Positions 8,541 through 18,133 of a stretch of 64,000 bases of DNA are shown here, one piece after another. The translations under genes were made by a program, and so were the position numbers. A model generated the notes under the pieces. It did not search any database, was not told the origin of the DNA, and saw nothing but the letters and a program-made list of their open reading frames with translations. The DNA is taken from contig CAZAMB010000002.1 in NCBI GenBank assembly GCA_964486335.1, positions 62,001-126,000 on the forward strand. The letters run 5' to 3'. Numbering within the stretch: position 1 is the stretch's first letter; the number at the start of each line of letters is the position of its first letter. Source of the stretch: CAZAMB01 sp964486335. Its GTDB lineage: Bacteria; Planctomycetota; Phycisphaerae; UBA1845.

Positions 8541-8643
8541 CTTGCTGCGGAGGCCGCACGGCCTCCCGTAGCTGCAAATGGACCCATTCGCTATACTTTT
8601 CCACGTCATCGGCAAAGAATTCCTTGAATTGGAGACGCGAACC

Positions 8644-10539
8644 ATGCAATCTCACAAGTTGATCAGACGGGCGTTTTTCATGTTTGCGGCCGTTGCCGGG
8701 GCATCGCAATGGGCGACGGTCGCCGCGCTTGCGAGCGATGGAGCGGGAATCGAACCGTTCATCAAGATGCGCTGGCCGGGCGGCGCGAGTCTCGCCCCGG
8801 ACGGAACACTATATTTTGTCTTCAATCCCGATGGAATCAGCCAGCTTTACAAAGTCGCACCGGGAAAAACGCAAAAGGATGCGGTAAAGCTAACGACGTT
8901 TCCCGACGGGATCGGCGGGTACGACCTGAGCGAGAACGGCCAGTGGATCGCGATCACGGCCGCCGTGGGCGGAAGCGAACAGTCCGATCTGTATCTCATG
9001 GACTCGGCCACGGGCAAGATCGACGCGCTCTTCGTCAATCCCAAGGTTGTCTACCAAAGCACGTTGTGGCGGCGGGATTCGAAAGCGTTCGCCTATCGAT
9101 CCAATGAGACCTCATCCAAGGATTTTCACATCTACGTTTTCGACGTGGCCGCTCGACAAGGGAAGAAGGTGTTGGCGGCGGAGGGTTCGTATGCTCCAGC
9201 GGACTTCAACCGCGAAGGAACAAAACTCGTCGTCAGCAAGTACAACTCCGCCTCGTTTTCACAGTTGTTCGAGGTGGACCTGACCACCGGCGAATCACGA
9301 GAAATCACGCCCAAGGGAGAGGAGTGGTCTTTTGAGTCGGTCGGATACTCGGCGGACGAAAAGACGTTTCTGGTCAACACGAATTACAAGAGCGACTTGA
9401 TGGGAATCCACACGATTGATTTGCGGAGCGGCGAAATCAAGCCGCTGCTGTCCGACTTGTCGGGCAAGGAAGTCGACTTCGGCGTGTTTAACGAAGATCG
9501 CAGCGTGATGGCGGTCGGAGTCAATGAGGACGGCTATCGCACGCTTCATCTTCGCCGGGCAACGGACTATTCGCCGATGGCGGGACCGGAACTCGCGAGG
9601 GGCATCGTGGGAAACATCGCGTTTCGCGGCAAGAACATGCTCTATTCGCTGGACAATGCGAACACGCCGGGATTGATCTACAAATGGGAGATGGATAAGC
9701 CCGGAACGAAAGGGGCTGCGCTCACCGAGGCGGATACGCAGGGAATCGACGTGTCGAAGTTTCGGCTGCCGGAACTGGTGCAATACCCTTCGTTTGACGG
9801 AGCGAAGATTCCGGCGTTTGTCTATGTGCCGGCGGATTACGAAAAGGGCAAAAAGATTCCGTTTCTTGTTCAGTATCACGGCGGACCGGAGGGGCAATAT
9901 CGGCCGTCCTTTAACCGGGCATTCCAGTATTTCGTGTCGCGGGGTTACGGAGTGATTGCTCCGAATGTGCGCGGCAGCAGCGGCTACGGCAAGGCGTACA
10001 TCGAGGCCGACAACTACAAGAACCGGGACAAGAGCGTCAAGGACGGTATCTGGGCAGCCAAGTATGTCATTGAACAGGGATATACGGAACCGCGGATGGT
10101 GGCGGCGTGGGGCGGCAGTTACGGCGGTTTCATGACCATGGCGGTCATCACCGAGGCGCCGGAATTGTTCGGGGCAGCGTGCAACGTCGTGGGGATCGTC
10201 AACTTCGAGACCTTTCTCGAACAGACCAAAGATTACCGTCGGGCGCTGCGCGAGGTCGAATATGGACCGCTGACGGATCGCGAGTTCCTCAAGTCCATCT
10301 CACCAATCTACAAGGTTGATCGAATCACGACACCGCTGATGATCGCGCACGGTCTCAACGATCCGCGCGTTCCCGTGGGTGAGGCGATGCAGGTCGCGGT
10401 GGCGCTGAAGAAGCGGGGAACCGACGTTGCGGAGCTTTACTTTCCCGATGAGGGGCACGGTTTCGCCAAGGAGGACAACCGATTGCTCTATTATCAGGAA
10501 ATGGCGAAGTTTTTTGACCGTCATCTGAAGAGCCGATAA
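8644..10539 (+). CDS. Secreted S9 family prolyl oligopeptidase
   Basis: A serine peptidase of the dipeptidyl-peptidase IV / acylaminoacyl-peptidase group. Residues 1-28 form a signal peptide (basic start, hydrophobic stretch, A-L-A-S). Residues ~35-360 form a WD40-like beta-propeller gate, and the C-terminal alpha/beta hydrolase carries the nucleophile in WGGSYGGF (near residue 495), the Asp in GLNDPRVP and the His in DEGHGFAK. All three catalytic residues are present. The start is placed at 8644 because it begins the signal peptide; the frame is open 22 codons further upstream, next to the palindromic element. 631 residues. It stands alone, without clear operon partners. Confidence 0.9.
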   Translation: MQSHKLIRRAFFMFAAVAGASQWATVAALASDGAGIEPFIKMRWPGGASLAPDGTLYFVFNPDGISQLYKVAPGKTQKDAVKLTTFPDGIGGYDLSENGQWIAITAAVGGSEQSDLYLMDSATGKIDALFVNPKVVYQSTLWRRDSKAFAYRSNETSSKDFHIYVFDVAARQGKKVLAAEGSYAPADFNREGTKLVVSKYNSASFSQLFEVDLTTGESREITPKGEEWSFESVGYSADEKTFLVNTNYKSDLMGIHTIDLRSGEIKPLLSDLSGKEVDFGVFNEDRSVMAVGVNEDGYRTLHLRRATDYSPMAGPELARGIVGNIAFRGKNMLYSLDNANTPGLIYKWEMDKPGTKGAALTEADTQGIDVSKFRLPELVQYPSFDGAKIPAFVYVPADYEKGKKIPFLVQYHGGPEGQYRPSFNRAFQYFVSRGYGVIAPNVRGSSGYGKAYIEADNYKNRDKSVKDGIWAAKYVIEQGYTEPRMVAAWGGSYGGFMTMAVITEAPELFGAACNVVGIVNFETFLEQTKDYRRALREVEYGPLTDREFLKSISPIYKVDRITTPLMIAHGLNDPRVPVGEAMQVAVALKKRGTDVAELYFPDEGHGFAKEDNRLLYYQEMAKFFDRHLKSR

Positions 10540-10898
10540 GGGAAGCCACCGGACGCCATCAGCAATAGCGGAGTTTTTCGCCGACGGGGAAGACGTTTGT
10601 GGAGTAGATCCTTTCGTTGTGCGAAATCCTCTCGCAAAGAGGCGAAGTTATCGGGAGCGTTATTTCACAAACTTGTTGTACTCACGCCATTCGATGGCGG
10701 CTTGACCGATTATCGGAAGGGATTTGGCCGGTCGTCAAAGTATTCCGTTTGCATGGGCTGCGCCCCAAATCGTAGCATCTAACCAACGTGGCTTCTCGCC
10801 ATTGCCCAAGAGGCGCCATCAACGCGGCGAGACCAATGGCCATCGGGGCTGATCAACTCTCAGCCCCGCAGCCGCACGTTCAAAAAAAGGGGGGGGAC
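10540..10898. other. Intergenic region with a leader hairpin
   Basis: No gene is supported. GGGGCTGA (10845-10852) pairs exactly with TCAGCCCC (10860-10867), some 30 bases upstream of the next start codon. It could shape the 5' end of that mRNA. Confidence 0.5.
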
Positions 10899-11546
10899 AT
10901 GTCAAATCTTGTTTTGGCGAGTCGTTTGCCGAAAGGCACGTCACGGTCGGTGTTGATTGTTTTAGCCGGAATTTCCATTCTGCCGGCCCTGGCCTCCGCG
11001 CCGACGGCCGAGCCCGTTATCCGTGTCGAAGAGGATTGGGAGCTGGTCGTGAATGAGCCCAACGACGGAACCCAATCGCCGCAGTTCCATACGGTAATGT
11101 CGCCCGATGGGACGGTGGACGGGTATTTCGCGCAGACGCTTTGGAATTACCGGGAGACGCCGGATTTTGCGGCCGGAGGCGTCCAATTGCAGAGCTATAA
11201 CGGTGAGGAACTTCTCCGAACGCGAAGCGTGGAACATCGTCCGCTCAGCACGACCGCCGAGACCATCACCTGGACCCAGTCCTTGGAGACGGACGGAACC
11301 ACGTTGACGTTTTCCGTTGCCAACGGGGTGTCGACGACGTGGGGGGAATTCGGGCGAGACATGAACATCTCGAGCACGGCCAATCTGCCCGAACTCAACC
11401 AATATAGCGCGGACGCATCGGCGGCGGATTCGTGCGTCACGTACGGCGCAAATCGCGTCGAGAGCCTTACGCTGGTGCGGGTTCGTTATTACAGCGCGGA
11501 CGGGTTGTTGGCCGTGGATAACACACCGCGCCCGGCGTGCGAATAG
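10899..11546 (+). CDS. Exported protein of unknown function next to TadG-like gene
   Basis: Not recognised. The 215-residue product begins with a signal peptide (K-G-T-S-R then a hydrophobic stretch ending A-L-A-S-A). The mature part is rich in Thr, Glu and Trp and looks beta-rich (E-E-D-W-E-L-V-V, TLWNYRETPDFAAGG). A G-rich Shine-Dalgarno (AAAGGGGGGGGAC) precedes ATG 10899. It is followed 167 bases later by the TadG-like gene on the same strand, so a role in a cell-surface or pilus-like assembly is possible but only positional. Confidence 0.6.
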   Translation: MSNLVLASRLPKGTSRSVLIVLAGISILPALASAPTAEPVIRVEEDWELVVNEPNDGTQSPQFHTVMSPDGTVDGYFAQTLWNYRETPDFAAGGVQLQSYNGEELLRTRSVEHRPLSTTAETITWTQSLETDGTTLTFSVANGVSTTWGEFGRDMNISSTANLPELNQYSADASAADSCVTYGANRVESLTLVRVRYYSADGLLAVDNTPRPACE

Positions 11547-11713
11547 GCATCACCCAATTCGGAGTACTTTGTCGGAGAGAAGCGGACAATCGATGGTCCG
11601 TTAGTTTCGCGATACTGAGGTCTGGGAAGGGGTGAGGTTGCAAGCCAGAATCAGAGAAAGAGCCGGTCGCCTTCGCGGTGCGATCGGATGCAAGAAACAG
11701 AAAGAAGGGGAAA

Positions 11714-12904
11714 ATGCAGACATTGACTCATCCGATCCACGGCGAAAGACACCGCCGGCGCGGAGCGACGATTGCATTGGTGGCCGTGTCGATGCTGTTG
11801 CTCCTGGGAATGGCCTCGATCACGATTGACGTGGGCATGATGTATCGGGCGAGGAATGAAGCCCAGGCGTCCGCGGACTCGGCGGCGATGGCCGCCGCCT
11901 GGCGTCTGATGGACGAGTCGCGTCTGAAAGGATCAAGTTATGCTTCCGCAGCCGAAACCGCGGCGCGGCAGGCGGGCATTTCCTATGCGGCCATGAACAT
12001 GATCGCCAACTCGTCGCCGGCGGTGGACGCCAACGCCGGAAACGATTCCGCGGGTGACATCGTGATCGGACGCCTCACCAAGCCCGACGACGGCGGCGAA
12101 TCGTTGTCGTTCGGCAGCACAGCGCAATACAATGCCGTCCAGGTTTTGGTTCGACGTGACGATGTTCGAAATGGGCCCGTCGATCTGTTTTTTGCAGGCC
12201 TTTTCGGGCGCTCGACGGCGGATGTTACAGCGTCGGCCACCGCCGCGTTTTATGACGGAGTGATCGGATGGCGCGTCACGGCGCAGACCGGCAACGCCGG
12301 GCTCCTTCCGCTCGCCCTGAAGGACACCGCGTGGAACGCGCTCATCGCAGGAACGCAGACGACAGGGGACGCCTATTCCTACAATTCGGCGACCGGCGCA
12401 GTGACGAGCGGCTCGGACGGGATTCTCGAACTCAACTTGTATCCGGGCTCAGGAACGGGTCAGTTGCCGCCGGGAAATTTCGGTACGGTAGACATCGGCT
12501 CACCAAGCAACAGTACGGCCGACCTGACGCGGCAGATTCGTTACGGCGTCAACGAATCAGACTTGGCGTATTTCGGCGGCGAACTCGTGCTGGGATCAGA
12601 CGGAACGCTCTTGCTCAATGGCGATACCGGGCTTAGCGCGGGCATCAAGGACGATTTGGAGTCGATCATCGGTCAGCCGCGGGTAATTCCGATTTTCAGC
12701 ACGGTGGCGGGTCCGGGCAACAACGCCATGTTCACTGTGGTGGGGTTTGTCGGCGTTCGGATCATGTACGTGAAACTGACCGGATCGATGAGCGGCAAGA
12801 AGGTCATCATTCAGCCGGCCTACGTCGTGGACGACGCGGCGATTGTCAGCGACAGCTCCGGGCAAAGTGCGTTTGTGTTCCGGCCGGTGCAGCTAGTGCG
12901 CTAA
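11714..12904 (+). CDS. TadG-like pilus-assembly/Flp-type exported protein
   Basis: Residues ~15-40 form an N-terminal transmembrane helix preceded by basic residues (R-H-R-R-R-G-A-T-I-A-L), followed by D-V-G-M-M-Y-R-A-R-N-E-A-Q-A-S-A-D-S-A-A-M-A-A-A. This A-D-A/S-A-A-L-A-A pattern is diagnostic of the TadE/TadG pseudopilin-like N-terminus. The rest is a ~340-residue extracellular domain with no recognised motifs. SD AAGAAGGGG lies just upstream of ATG 11714. No tadA/B/C genes are nearby, so in this window it is an orphan, as in many planctomycetes. Its stop codon overlaps that of the convergent gene on the minus strand (shared CTAA). Confidence 0.75.
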   Translation: MQTLTHPIHGERHRRRGATIALVAVSMLLLLGMASITIDVGMMYRARNEAQASADSAAMAAAWRLMDESRLKGSSYASAAETAARQAGISYAAMNMIANSSPAVDANAGNDSAGDIVIGRLTKPDDGGESLSFGSTAQYNAVQVLVRRDDVRNGPVDLFFAGLFGRSTADVTASATAAFYDGVIGWRVTAQTGNAGLLPLALKDTAWNALIAGTQTTGDAYSYNSATGAVTSGSDGILELNLYPGSGTGQLPPGNFGTVDIGSPSNSTADLTRQIRYGVNESDLAYFGGELVLGSDGTLLLNGDTGLSAGIKDDLESIIGQPRVIPIFSTVAGPGNNAMFTVVGFVGVRIMYVKLTGSMSGKKVIIQPAYVVDDAAIVSDSSGQSAFVFRPVQLVR

Positions 12905-14697
12905 TGCAAGGATCCTCCCAGTCGGCGGGCCAATGCGTTCCGCCGCATGACGACCGTCCCCGCGATTCCAATCGCCAGCGCGAGCATCGCGAGGCCCCAC
13001 TGGGAGACCGTCGGCACGACCTGGGCACAGGCGGACAATTCCGGGGGCGAGCCCGGTCCGGTCCAGGCGGCTTGAAACGCCGTGCCGTCCGCGCAATCCA
13101 CGTCGCCGTCGGCGTCAAAATCGCCGTGCACGCAGCTCTGTTGAATCGGCGCGCCGGGGCCGCCGAAGCAAGATTCCATCGACGCGAAATCCGTCGCATT
13201 GACTTGTGAATCACCGTTGAAATCGCCAAGCGGGGCAACCGCGCCATTTCGTTCAATCACCATGATGTCGGCGATTTCGTCGGTGAGAACGAGGTCCAGA
13301 TCGCGATCATTGTCGAAATCGAGAATGATGGCGCAAGAAGGATTCGCCGGGGCGGTGAACTCCTGATCGAAGGAAAAGATGCCCGCGCCGTTGTTCTCAT
13401 AGACTCGCCAGATGCCGCCGCTGAAAGAGGACAGCACCCAGTCGAGATCACCGTCGCCGTCGAGGTCGCCGAGATCGGTCGCCACCGTGTGATTGCCGGT
13501 GGGCGTGACCGCAGCCGTCGCCAATCCGCCCGCACCGTCACCAAGGAGAATGGAACCGCTGTTGCTGAAACTGTTGGCAGTGCTCACGTCGAGGTTTCCA
13601 TCGCCATTGACGTCGCCGAGCGACAACATCCATACGGTGCCCAAAGCGCTTCGCAAACCGGCTTGCGTAAATATTCCATTGCCGTTGCCAAGGTGAACGA
13701 TGATCCGCTGACTGCTGATAGCGCCCACGACGAGGTCGGTAATTCCGTCGTTGTTCATGTCGCCCGCGCCGATGGCGTACTCGCCGTCGCCGCCGCCCTC
13801 AAACGTCGTACCCGCCGAAAAAACCCCATTGTTGTTGATCAGCAGTGAGACGTTGTTGCCGCCGGTGTTGGACGTGGCGATGTCGGTGTCGCCGTCGCCG
13901 TCGAAATCGAGAATGGCGATGCCGTGCGGTGCATCGGCCACCGCGATCTCCTGACCCGGCGAAACGAACGTCCCATCTCCCTGTCCCATCAGGATCCACA
14001 CGGTGCTGGTTCCTGCGGCGGCGGCGGCGATATCGGCATGGCCGTCGAGATTGAAGTCGGACGGGTCATTCGGACTGGCTTCGAAGCTAATGGGGTGCGG
14101 CGTGAGAAACGACGTGAAAGGTGCAGCCGTGTTGCCGGTGTTGAGGAAGACCCGAATGTCGGAGCTGACTTCATTGACTGTGGTCAGGTCGAGTCGGCCG
14201 TCGGCATTGAGGTCAGCCGCGGCGGCGCCATAAATGCGCGTCTGCGCTCCATTGGTACGATTGGAAATGACATCGACGGTGTTGAAGACCAGTGGAGCAA
14301 GGCGAGTTCGCGTATAGAACTGCCAGACGTAACCTGCTGAACGCATGGGCGATCCATCGGCGGCGGCGAGATCGTGTGACAGAAACACAGTGACGAGATC
14401 CCCCGAAATAAACGGTCGGGAGGGCGTGAGAATCACGGTTTGATTCCCGTTGGCAAAACTGAACGTGCCGCCGACCGCGCCGCTCCAACGCCCGAATGCC
14501 CAGAAATGGGATGAAACAACCGTTGCGGGATTCACGGGGCGATCAAATTGAACGACGATGGGCACTGCGAGCGGATTGGTGAGCGAATGGCGCGCGGGAC
14601 TGACCGACATAACCGTCAGCGTTCCCGCCTGGCCGATCGTTGCCATTGCCGCGATCGCCGGCAAAGCCCACTTGCAAACGCTGTTTGATCCTCGCAC
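12901..14697 (-). CDS. Secreted FG-GAP/VCBS repeat protein with dockerin-like loops and IPTL-CTERM tail
   Basis: A 598-residue surface protein. A signal peptide (residues ~1-24) is followed by a Big-type Ig-like domain (~25-130, V-N-P-A-T-V-V-S-S-H-F-W) and then about six FG-GAP/VCBS blades (D-L-N-A-D-G-R-L-D-L, D-F-D-G-D-G-D-T-D-I, D-V-N-G-D-G-N-L-D-V). These calcium-binding loops form an integrin-like propeller. Two dockerin-like loops follow (FNGDSQVNATDF, FDADGDVDCADG). The C-terminus is an IPTL-CTERM sorting signal: VPTVSQWG, a hydrophobic helix, then MRRNALARR. It should be sorted to the cell surface by an exosortase-like enzyme not present in this window. Confidence 0.82.
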   Translation of the reverse strand: MRGSNSVCKWALPAIAAMATIGQAGTLTVMSVSPARHSLTNPLAVPIVVQFDRPVNPATVVSSHFWAFGRWSGAVGGTFSFANGNQTVILTPSRPFISGDLVTVFLSHDLAAADGSPMRSAGYVWQFYTRTRLAPLVFNTVDVISNRTNGAQTRIYGAAAADLNADGRLDLTTVNEVSSDIRVFLNTGNTAAPFTSFLTPHPISFEASPNDPSDFNLDGHADIAAAAAGTSTVWILMGQGDGTFVSPGQEIAVADAPHGIAILDFDGDGDTDIATSNTGGNNVSLLINNNGVFSAGTTFEGGGDGEYAIGAGDMNNDGITDLVVGAISSQRIIVHLGNGNGIFTQAGLRSALGTVWMLSLGDVNGDGNLDVSTANSFSNSGSILLGDGAGGLATAAVTPTGNHTVATDLGDLDGDGDLDWVLSSFSGGIWRVYENNGAGIFSFDQEFTAPANPSCAIILDFDNDRDLDLVLTDEIADIMVIERNGAVAPLGDFNGDSQVNATDFASMESCFGGPGAPIQQSCVHGDFDADGDVDCADGTAFQAAWTGPGSPPELSACAQVVPTVSQWGLAMLALAIGIAGTVVMRRNALARRLGGSLH

Positions 14698-14856
14698 GAT
14701 TGCCCCCTCTCCGACCCGGCGGACGAATTGCCTTGATTGTTGCCCGAAACCCCGTTATACGCCGTGACGAACCGCGAACGGTCGCTCACTGTAAACAGCC
14801 GGCAATGCAATGCGGCATTGTATCAAAACGAGGGCGCCATTCCAAGGGAATTCAGC

Positions 14857-16365
14857 GTGCGTTCGAGACAAGGCCCGTTGGCAACCCACGAGGAAGAAGG
14901 CGGTCAAGAAACGCCTGCGCTATGGGTTGGGCTTGCCGTTTCCATCCTTTGTGGATCGATCTATTTTGCCTTTGGGACGGGAGGGACCTTTCGACCGTTT
15001 CCTTCCGCATTCGTACATCATTCACTGACCGCACAGGCGTGGCTGAAGGGGCGACTGCACGTTACGGCGGAAGAGATTGAACGACAGTACATGTGCGGTG
15101 CATTGCTGCGCGCGGGCCGAGTGTGCGAAAACTCGTGGACGGACCCGGAACTTCGCGAAGCCTATGGGCGATGGAAGCGCGAGTACCTTCTCGCCATCGG
15201 AGTTTCCGAAGAGTCAATCGACGAGGAAATCGCCGGTTCCATTCGTCGGGCATACATCGATTGGGTGCGCATCGATGACCGCTACTACGCCTATTGGCCG
15301 CCCGTGCCGACTGTTCTGTTCGTTCCGCTTGTGGCGATCTTCGGCCCAAACATCAGTGACGTCGTCGTTGCAAACGGTCTCGGTGCGTTCACGGTTCTAC
15401 TCGTTCATTCAATGTTGACACGATTGCGACGCCACTGGCCGTCATTGACGCGCGGGGGCATCGCCACGCTGACGCTCCTTTATGGTCTCGGAACGTGCCA
15501 CATGTATCAGGCTTGCGCAGGCCAGGTTTGGCTGATCACGCAGCTTTGTGCGACGATGTTCCTCATTGCCGCGATGGCGTTGGCATTGCGTTCAATTGGT
15601 CCTTTCACTGAAGAATCCGCCGAGTCTCCGCGATTTCGATCGGACCTGTTCCTCGGTTCGGGCGTGGCGCTGGGGCTCGGTTTTCTCTCTCGTAACACGA
15701 TCATCCTGGCCTTTCCGTTTTTTCTGACTTTGCTTTGGATCGGACTTCGAAAATCTCCGAGGTCCGGCGTTCGTTTCCTGGGCTGGGGCAGCGCGTTCGG
15801 ACTCATCCTCGGCATCGCGGCGATGGGACAACTGGCGATCAACCATGCCCGCTTCGGCGATCCCTTGGACTTCGGGCAGGGTCGGCTGGCTGACGAGGGC
15901 GGCAACGATGTTTTTGCCGAGGAGTTCAAAACCCACGGTCGCTTCAGTTTGCACTATCTGCCGAGAAACCTCTGGTACTACTTTCTTAATCCTGCGATTC
16001 GGGAGTTTCCGGCCTACGACCCGACGCAGGCAGGCTGGACATTTGATCCGATGGGCAACAGTCTCTTTCTTGTTTCGCCGCCGATGGTGTACCTGTTCAT
16101 GAGCGGGCGGCAACGAAATCGTTGGTTGTTGTTCGCGATGCTGGCGGGCGCGCTCCCCGGAACGATAGCACTGATGCTTTTTCATGGAACCGGCTGGTAT
16201 CAATTCGGTCAGCGCTACCTGCTCGACGTCTTGCCTTTCTTGTTGGTGCTCGTCGGATTCAGCATGCGTGGAAGACCAACCGGAGTCTTTGTGACGTTGA
16301 CCGCTCTGGCCGTTGTCATCAACTCATGGGGTACGTATCGATTCCTCCTTGAGCAAGGCTGGTGA
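14857..16365 (+). CDS. Polytopic membrane protein, GT39/PMT-like
   Basis: About ten hydrophobic helices are visible (e.g. ALWVGLAVSILCGSIYFAFG at the start, clusters around I-F-G-P-N-I-S-D-V-V-V, M-F-L-I-A-A-M-A-L-A-L and L-L-F-A-M-L-A-G-A-L-P). An N-terminal periplasmic loop carries W-L-K-G-R-L, and a Y-Y-A-Y-W-P-P segment lies before helix two, resembling polyprenyl-phosphate-dependent glycosyltransferases of the GT39/ArnT fold. The assignment is tentative. The frame opens at TTG 14737, but GTG 14857 with AAGGGA seven bases upstream is a better start and gives 502 residues. Confidence 0.65.
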   Translation: MRSRQGPLATHEEEGGQETPALWVGLAVSILCGSIYFAFGTGGTFRPFPSAFVHHSLTAQAWLKGRLHVTAEEIERQYMCGALLRAGRVCENSWTDPELREAYGRWKREYLLAIGVSEESIDEEIAGSIRRAYIDWVRIDDRYYAYWPPVPTVLFVPLVAIFGPNISDVVVANGLGAFTVLLVHSMLTRLRRHWPSLTRGGIATLTLLYGLGTCHMYQACAGQVWLITQLCATMFLIAAMALALRSIGPFTEESAESPRFRSDLFLGSGVALGLGFLSRNTIILAFPFFLTLLWIGLRKSPRSGVRFLGWGSAFGLILGIAAMGQLAINHARFGDPLDFGQGRLADEGGNDVFAEEFKTHGRFSLHYLPRNLWYYFLNPAIREFPAYDPTQAGWTFDPMGNSLFLVSPPMVYLFMSGRQRNRWLLFAMLAGALPGTIALMLFHGTGWYQFGQRYLLDVLPFLLVLVGFSMRGRPTGVFVTLTALAVVINSWGTYRFLLEQGW

Positions 16366-16457
16366 GTAAGGAAACCCCCGGCGCGAGCTTTCGAACCATG
16401 CCAAGGTATCGACGATGACGGACTCACCGGGTAGGATTCTCGACCATGCGCGGTCGA

Positions 16458-17036
16458 ATGACACGATTAATTGCCTTTTCGATATCGGCAACGATGGCCT
16501 TCTGCGGATGCGGCGAGGCGCTGCTCAATCTGACCGCGTCATTCGGCGCACCGACCGCCGGACAGCGCGGAAACGTGGGCGTCGTCATCATCAACAATAC
16601 GCCGCATCGCGCCGTCTTCACGCTGGGCAGCTACGACCAGACCGATCCCGATTCGCGGCCCGATTTTGATCAGTACGATCTCAACGATCGCGGTCTCGTG
16701 CTGGAAGGTGATGAAGCCGAAGGCATTCTGGCATTTGAATGTGGTCGCGTGTTCAGCCTCGGCGGGCCAAGGTTGCTCGCGCTGATCGCCGCCAATCTTC
16801 CCGACGCAGACACCTCTGACGAAGCTTTGATCGAGGGCGTGGAGTTTTTCAGCGTCGATCCCGACAATCCCGACGCCGATCCCGTCAGCGAGGGGACGGC
16901 CGCCCCGTTCGAGGCGCTGCTCGGCGTTGATTTTCCATGCAACGCGCTGCTCATCTTCCGGCTCGAAATCAATGACGGGGGCCAACGCCCGTTTCGTGTA
17001 GATTTCGAGTTGATCCCGTCCGAATCTACCCGTTAG
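16458..17036 (+). CDS. Small exported protein, possible lipoprotein
   Basis: Unrecognised, ~192 residues. The N-terminus M-T-R-L-I-A-F-S-I-S-A-T-M-A-F-C-G-C-G-E looks like a signal peptide ending in a Cys, but the lipobox is not canonical (Phe-Cys-Gly before the Cys). The mature part is acidic, with many Asp-Pro pairs and a beta-rich start (N-V-G-V-V-I-I-N-N-T). It follows the membrane protein by about 90 bases on the same strand. An upstream in-frame ATG at 16446 is possible. Confidence 0.6.
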   Translation: MTRLIAFSISATMAFCGCGEALLNLTASFGAPTAGQRGNVGVVIINNTPHRAVFTLGSYDQTDPDSRPDFDQYDLNDRGLVLEGDEAEGILAFECGRVFSLGGPRLLALIAANLPDADTSDEALIEGVEFFSVDPDNPDADPVSEGTAAPFEALLGVDFPCNALLIFRLEINDGGQRPFRVDFELIPSESTR

Positions 17037-17174
17037 AGCATGTAGCAAGTGTAGCGCCGGGGCTTGTCTACGACGAATCGGGCAATGCGTCACCCACAAG
17101 GGGTGACGCTACAATCACTTTGGACGGGAGGGTTTCACGACGGTCCGCCAAGGTAGGATCAGCGATGATTCCGG

Positions 17175-18050
17175 TTACGTCGGAGTACCGTAATAGCATT
17201 CAGCAGGCAATCCCGTGGAATGTCGGACGCGAGTGGCGATGTGATCCACTTCGGCGTTGTTCAGAGGCGAGACGAAGCTCTCCGCCGGTCGGCGGGCAAC
17301 CGTGTAAACCTGCACGAGGCTGATGCGTCCGCCCGCGCGGGTGATTTCGTTCAGCCGATCCACATAGGCCGCGATTTCCGACTCGCTCGGACCGATGCCG
17401 TCGAGTCGCATGAAGAGTGACTGGATGACAACCGGGCGAACCGTTGAGGCCGCAATAATGTTGTCGATGACGTGCCGCATTGGGTAGTTCGGACGGTTCA
17501 CGCGCTGGTAATATTCCTCGGTTCCGGCGTCGAGCTTGGCCCAGATTTCGCCTTGATTCGCGTCGAGTAAAGTCAGCCCTTCGACGACCTTCGTGCGCGT
17601 CAGGTAGCACGCGTCAGTGATGAGGACGATCTTGACGTCGTCGAGCCCGGCTTCTCGCTTCAACCGAACAGTCGTCGCGACGCACTCAGCGAATGCCGGA
17701 CAGGTCGTCGGTTCGCCGTCGCCGGAAAAGGCAATGTCGCGAATCCGCCGCAACTCGGTCGGCACGTCGCGAAGCAGAGCATCATCAAAGAGTGACCCGT
17801 CGCCGGCCACGGCGATCATCGACCGCAGTTCTTCCTCGAATCGCGCAAGGACAACCTCGCGAACGCGCGGCACGCCGCTGCGATCGACCTGGCAATAGAC
17901 GCAATCGAAGTTGCAGGCCGTTTCGGGATTCAGATTCACGCCGATGGACAGGCCGCCGCTGCGCCGCGAAATCACCGGGTAAACATAGGCATTTTCGCGC
18001 CAGTGGCGCGGATGATGCTGGTGCTGAGGCAATGGCCGATCGGCGTTCAT
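17175..18050 (-). CDS. Radical SAM protein (COG0731-like Fe-S oxidoreductase)
   Basis: The radical-SAM cluster motif CNFDCVYC (C-x3-C-x2-C) is present near residue 48, followed by the SAM-binding S-G-D-G-E-P-T segment near residue 105. That combination, with the N-terminal P-R-H-W-R-E-N-A-Y-V-Y-P-V and N-L-N-P-E-T-A-C-N, matches the COG0731 branch (wybutosine-synthesis-related oxidoreductases), whose bacterial substrates are mostly unknown. ATG 18050 has GGGAGAA upstream; the frame continues upward to 18122 but would run past the likely promoter. 291 residues. It is divergent from gpsA. Confidence 0.8.
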   Translation of the reverse strand: MNADRPLPQHQHHPRHWRENAYVYPVISRRSGGLSIGVNLNPETACNFDCVYCQVDRSGVPRVREVVLARFEEELRSMIAVAGDGSLFDDALLRDVPTELRRIRDIAFSGDGEPTTCPAFAECVATTVRLKREAGLDDVKIVLITDACYLTRTKVVEGLTLLDANQGEIWAKLDAGTEEYYQRVNRPNYPMRHVIDNIIAASTVRPVVIQSLFMRLDGIGPSESEIAAYVDRLNEITRAGGRISLVQVYTVARRPAESFVSPLNNAEVDHIATRVRHSTGLPAECYYGTPT

Positions 18051-18068
18051 CGACGTTCTCCCGCCGAA

Positions 18069-18074
18069 ATTGTA
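18069..18074 (-). promoter_or_regulatory. Possible -10 box for the radical SAM gene
   Basis: TACAAT on the minus strand, placed so that transcription would begin about 12 bases upstream of ATG 18050, leaving a short leader with the GGGAG ribosome site. No good -35 box is seen. Confidence 0.35.
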
Positions 18075-18133
18075 CCCTTGCCGGGCGCGGTTCGCACGGT
18101 GTGCCGATTGCGTGCCGGTCAAACACGCATACC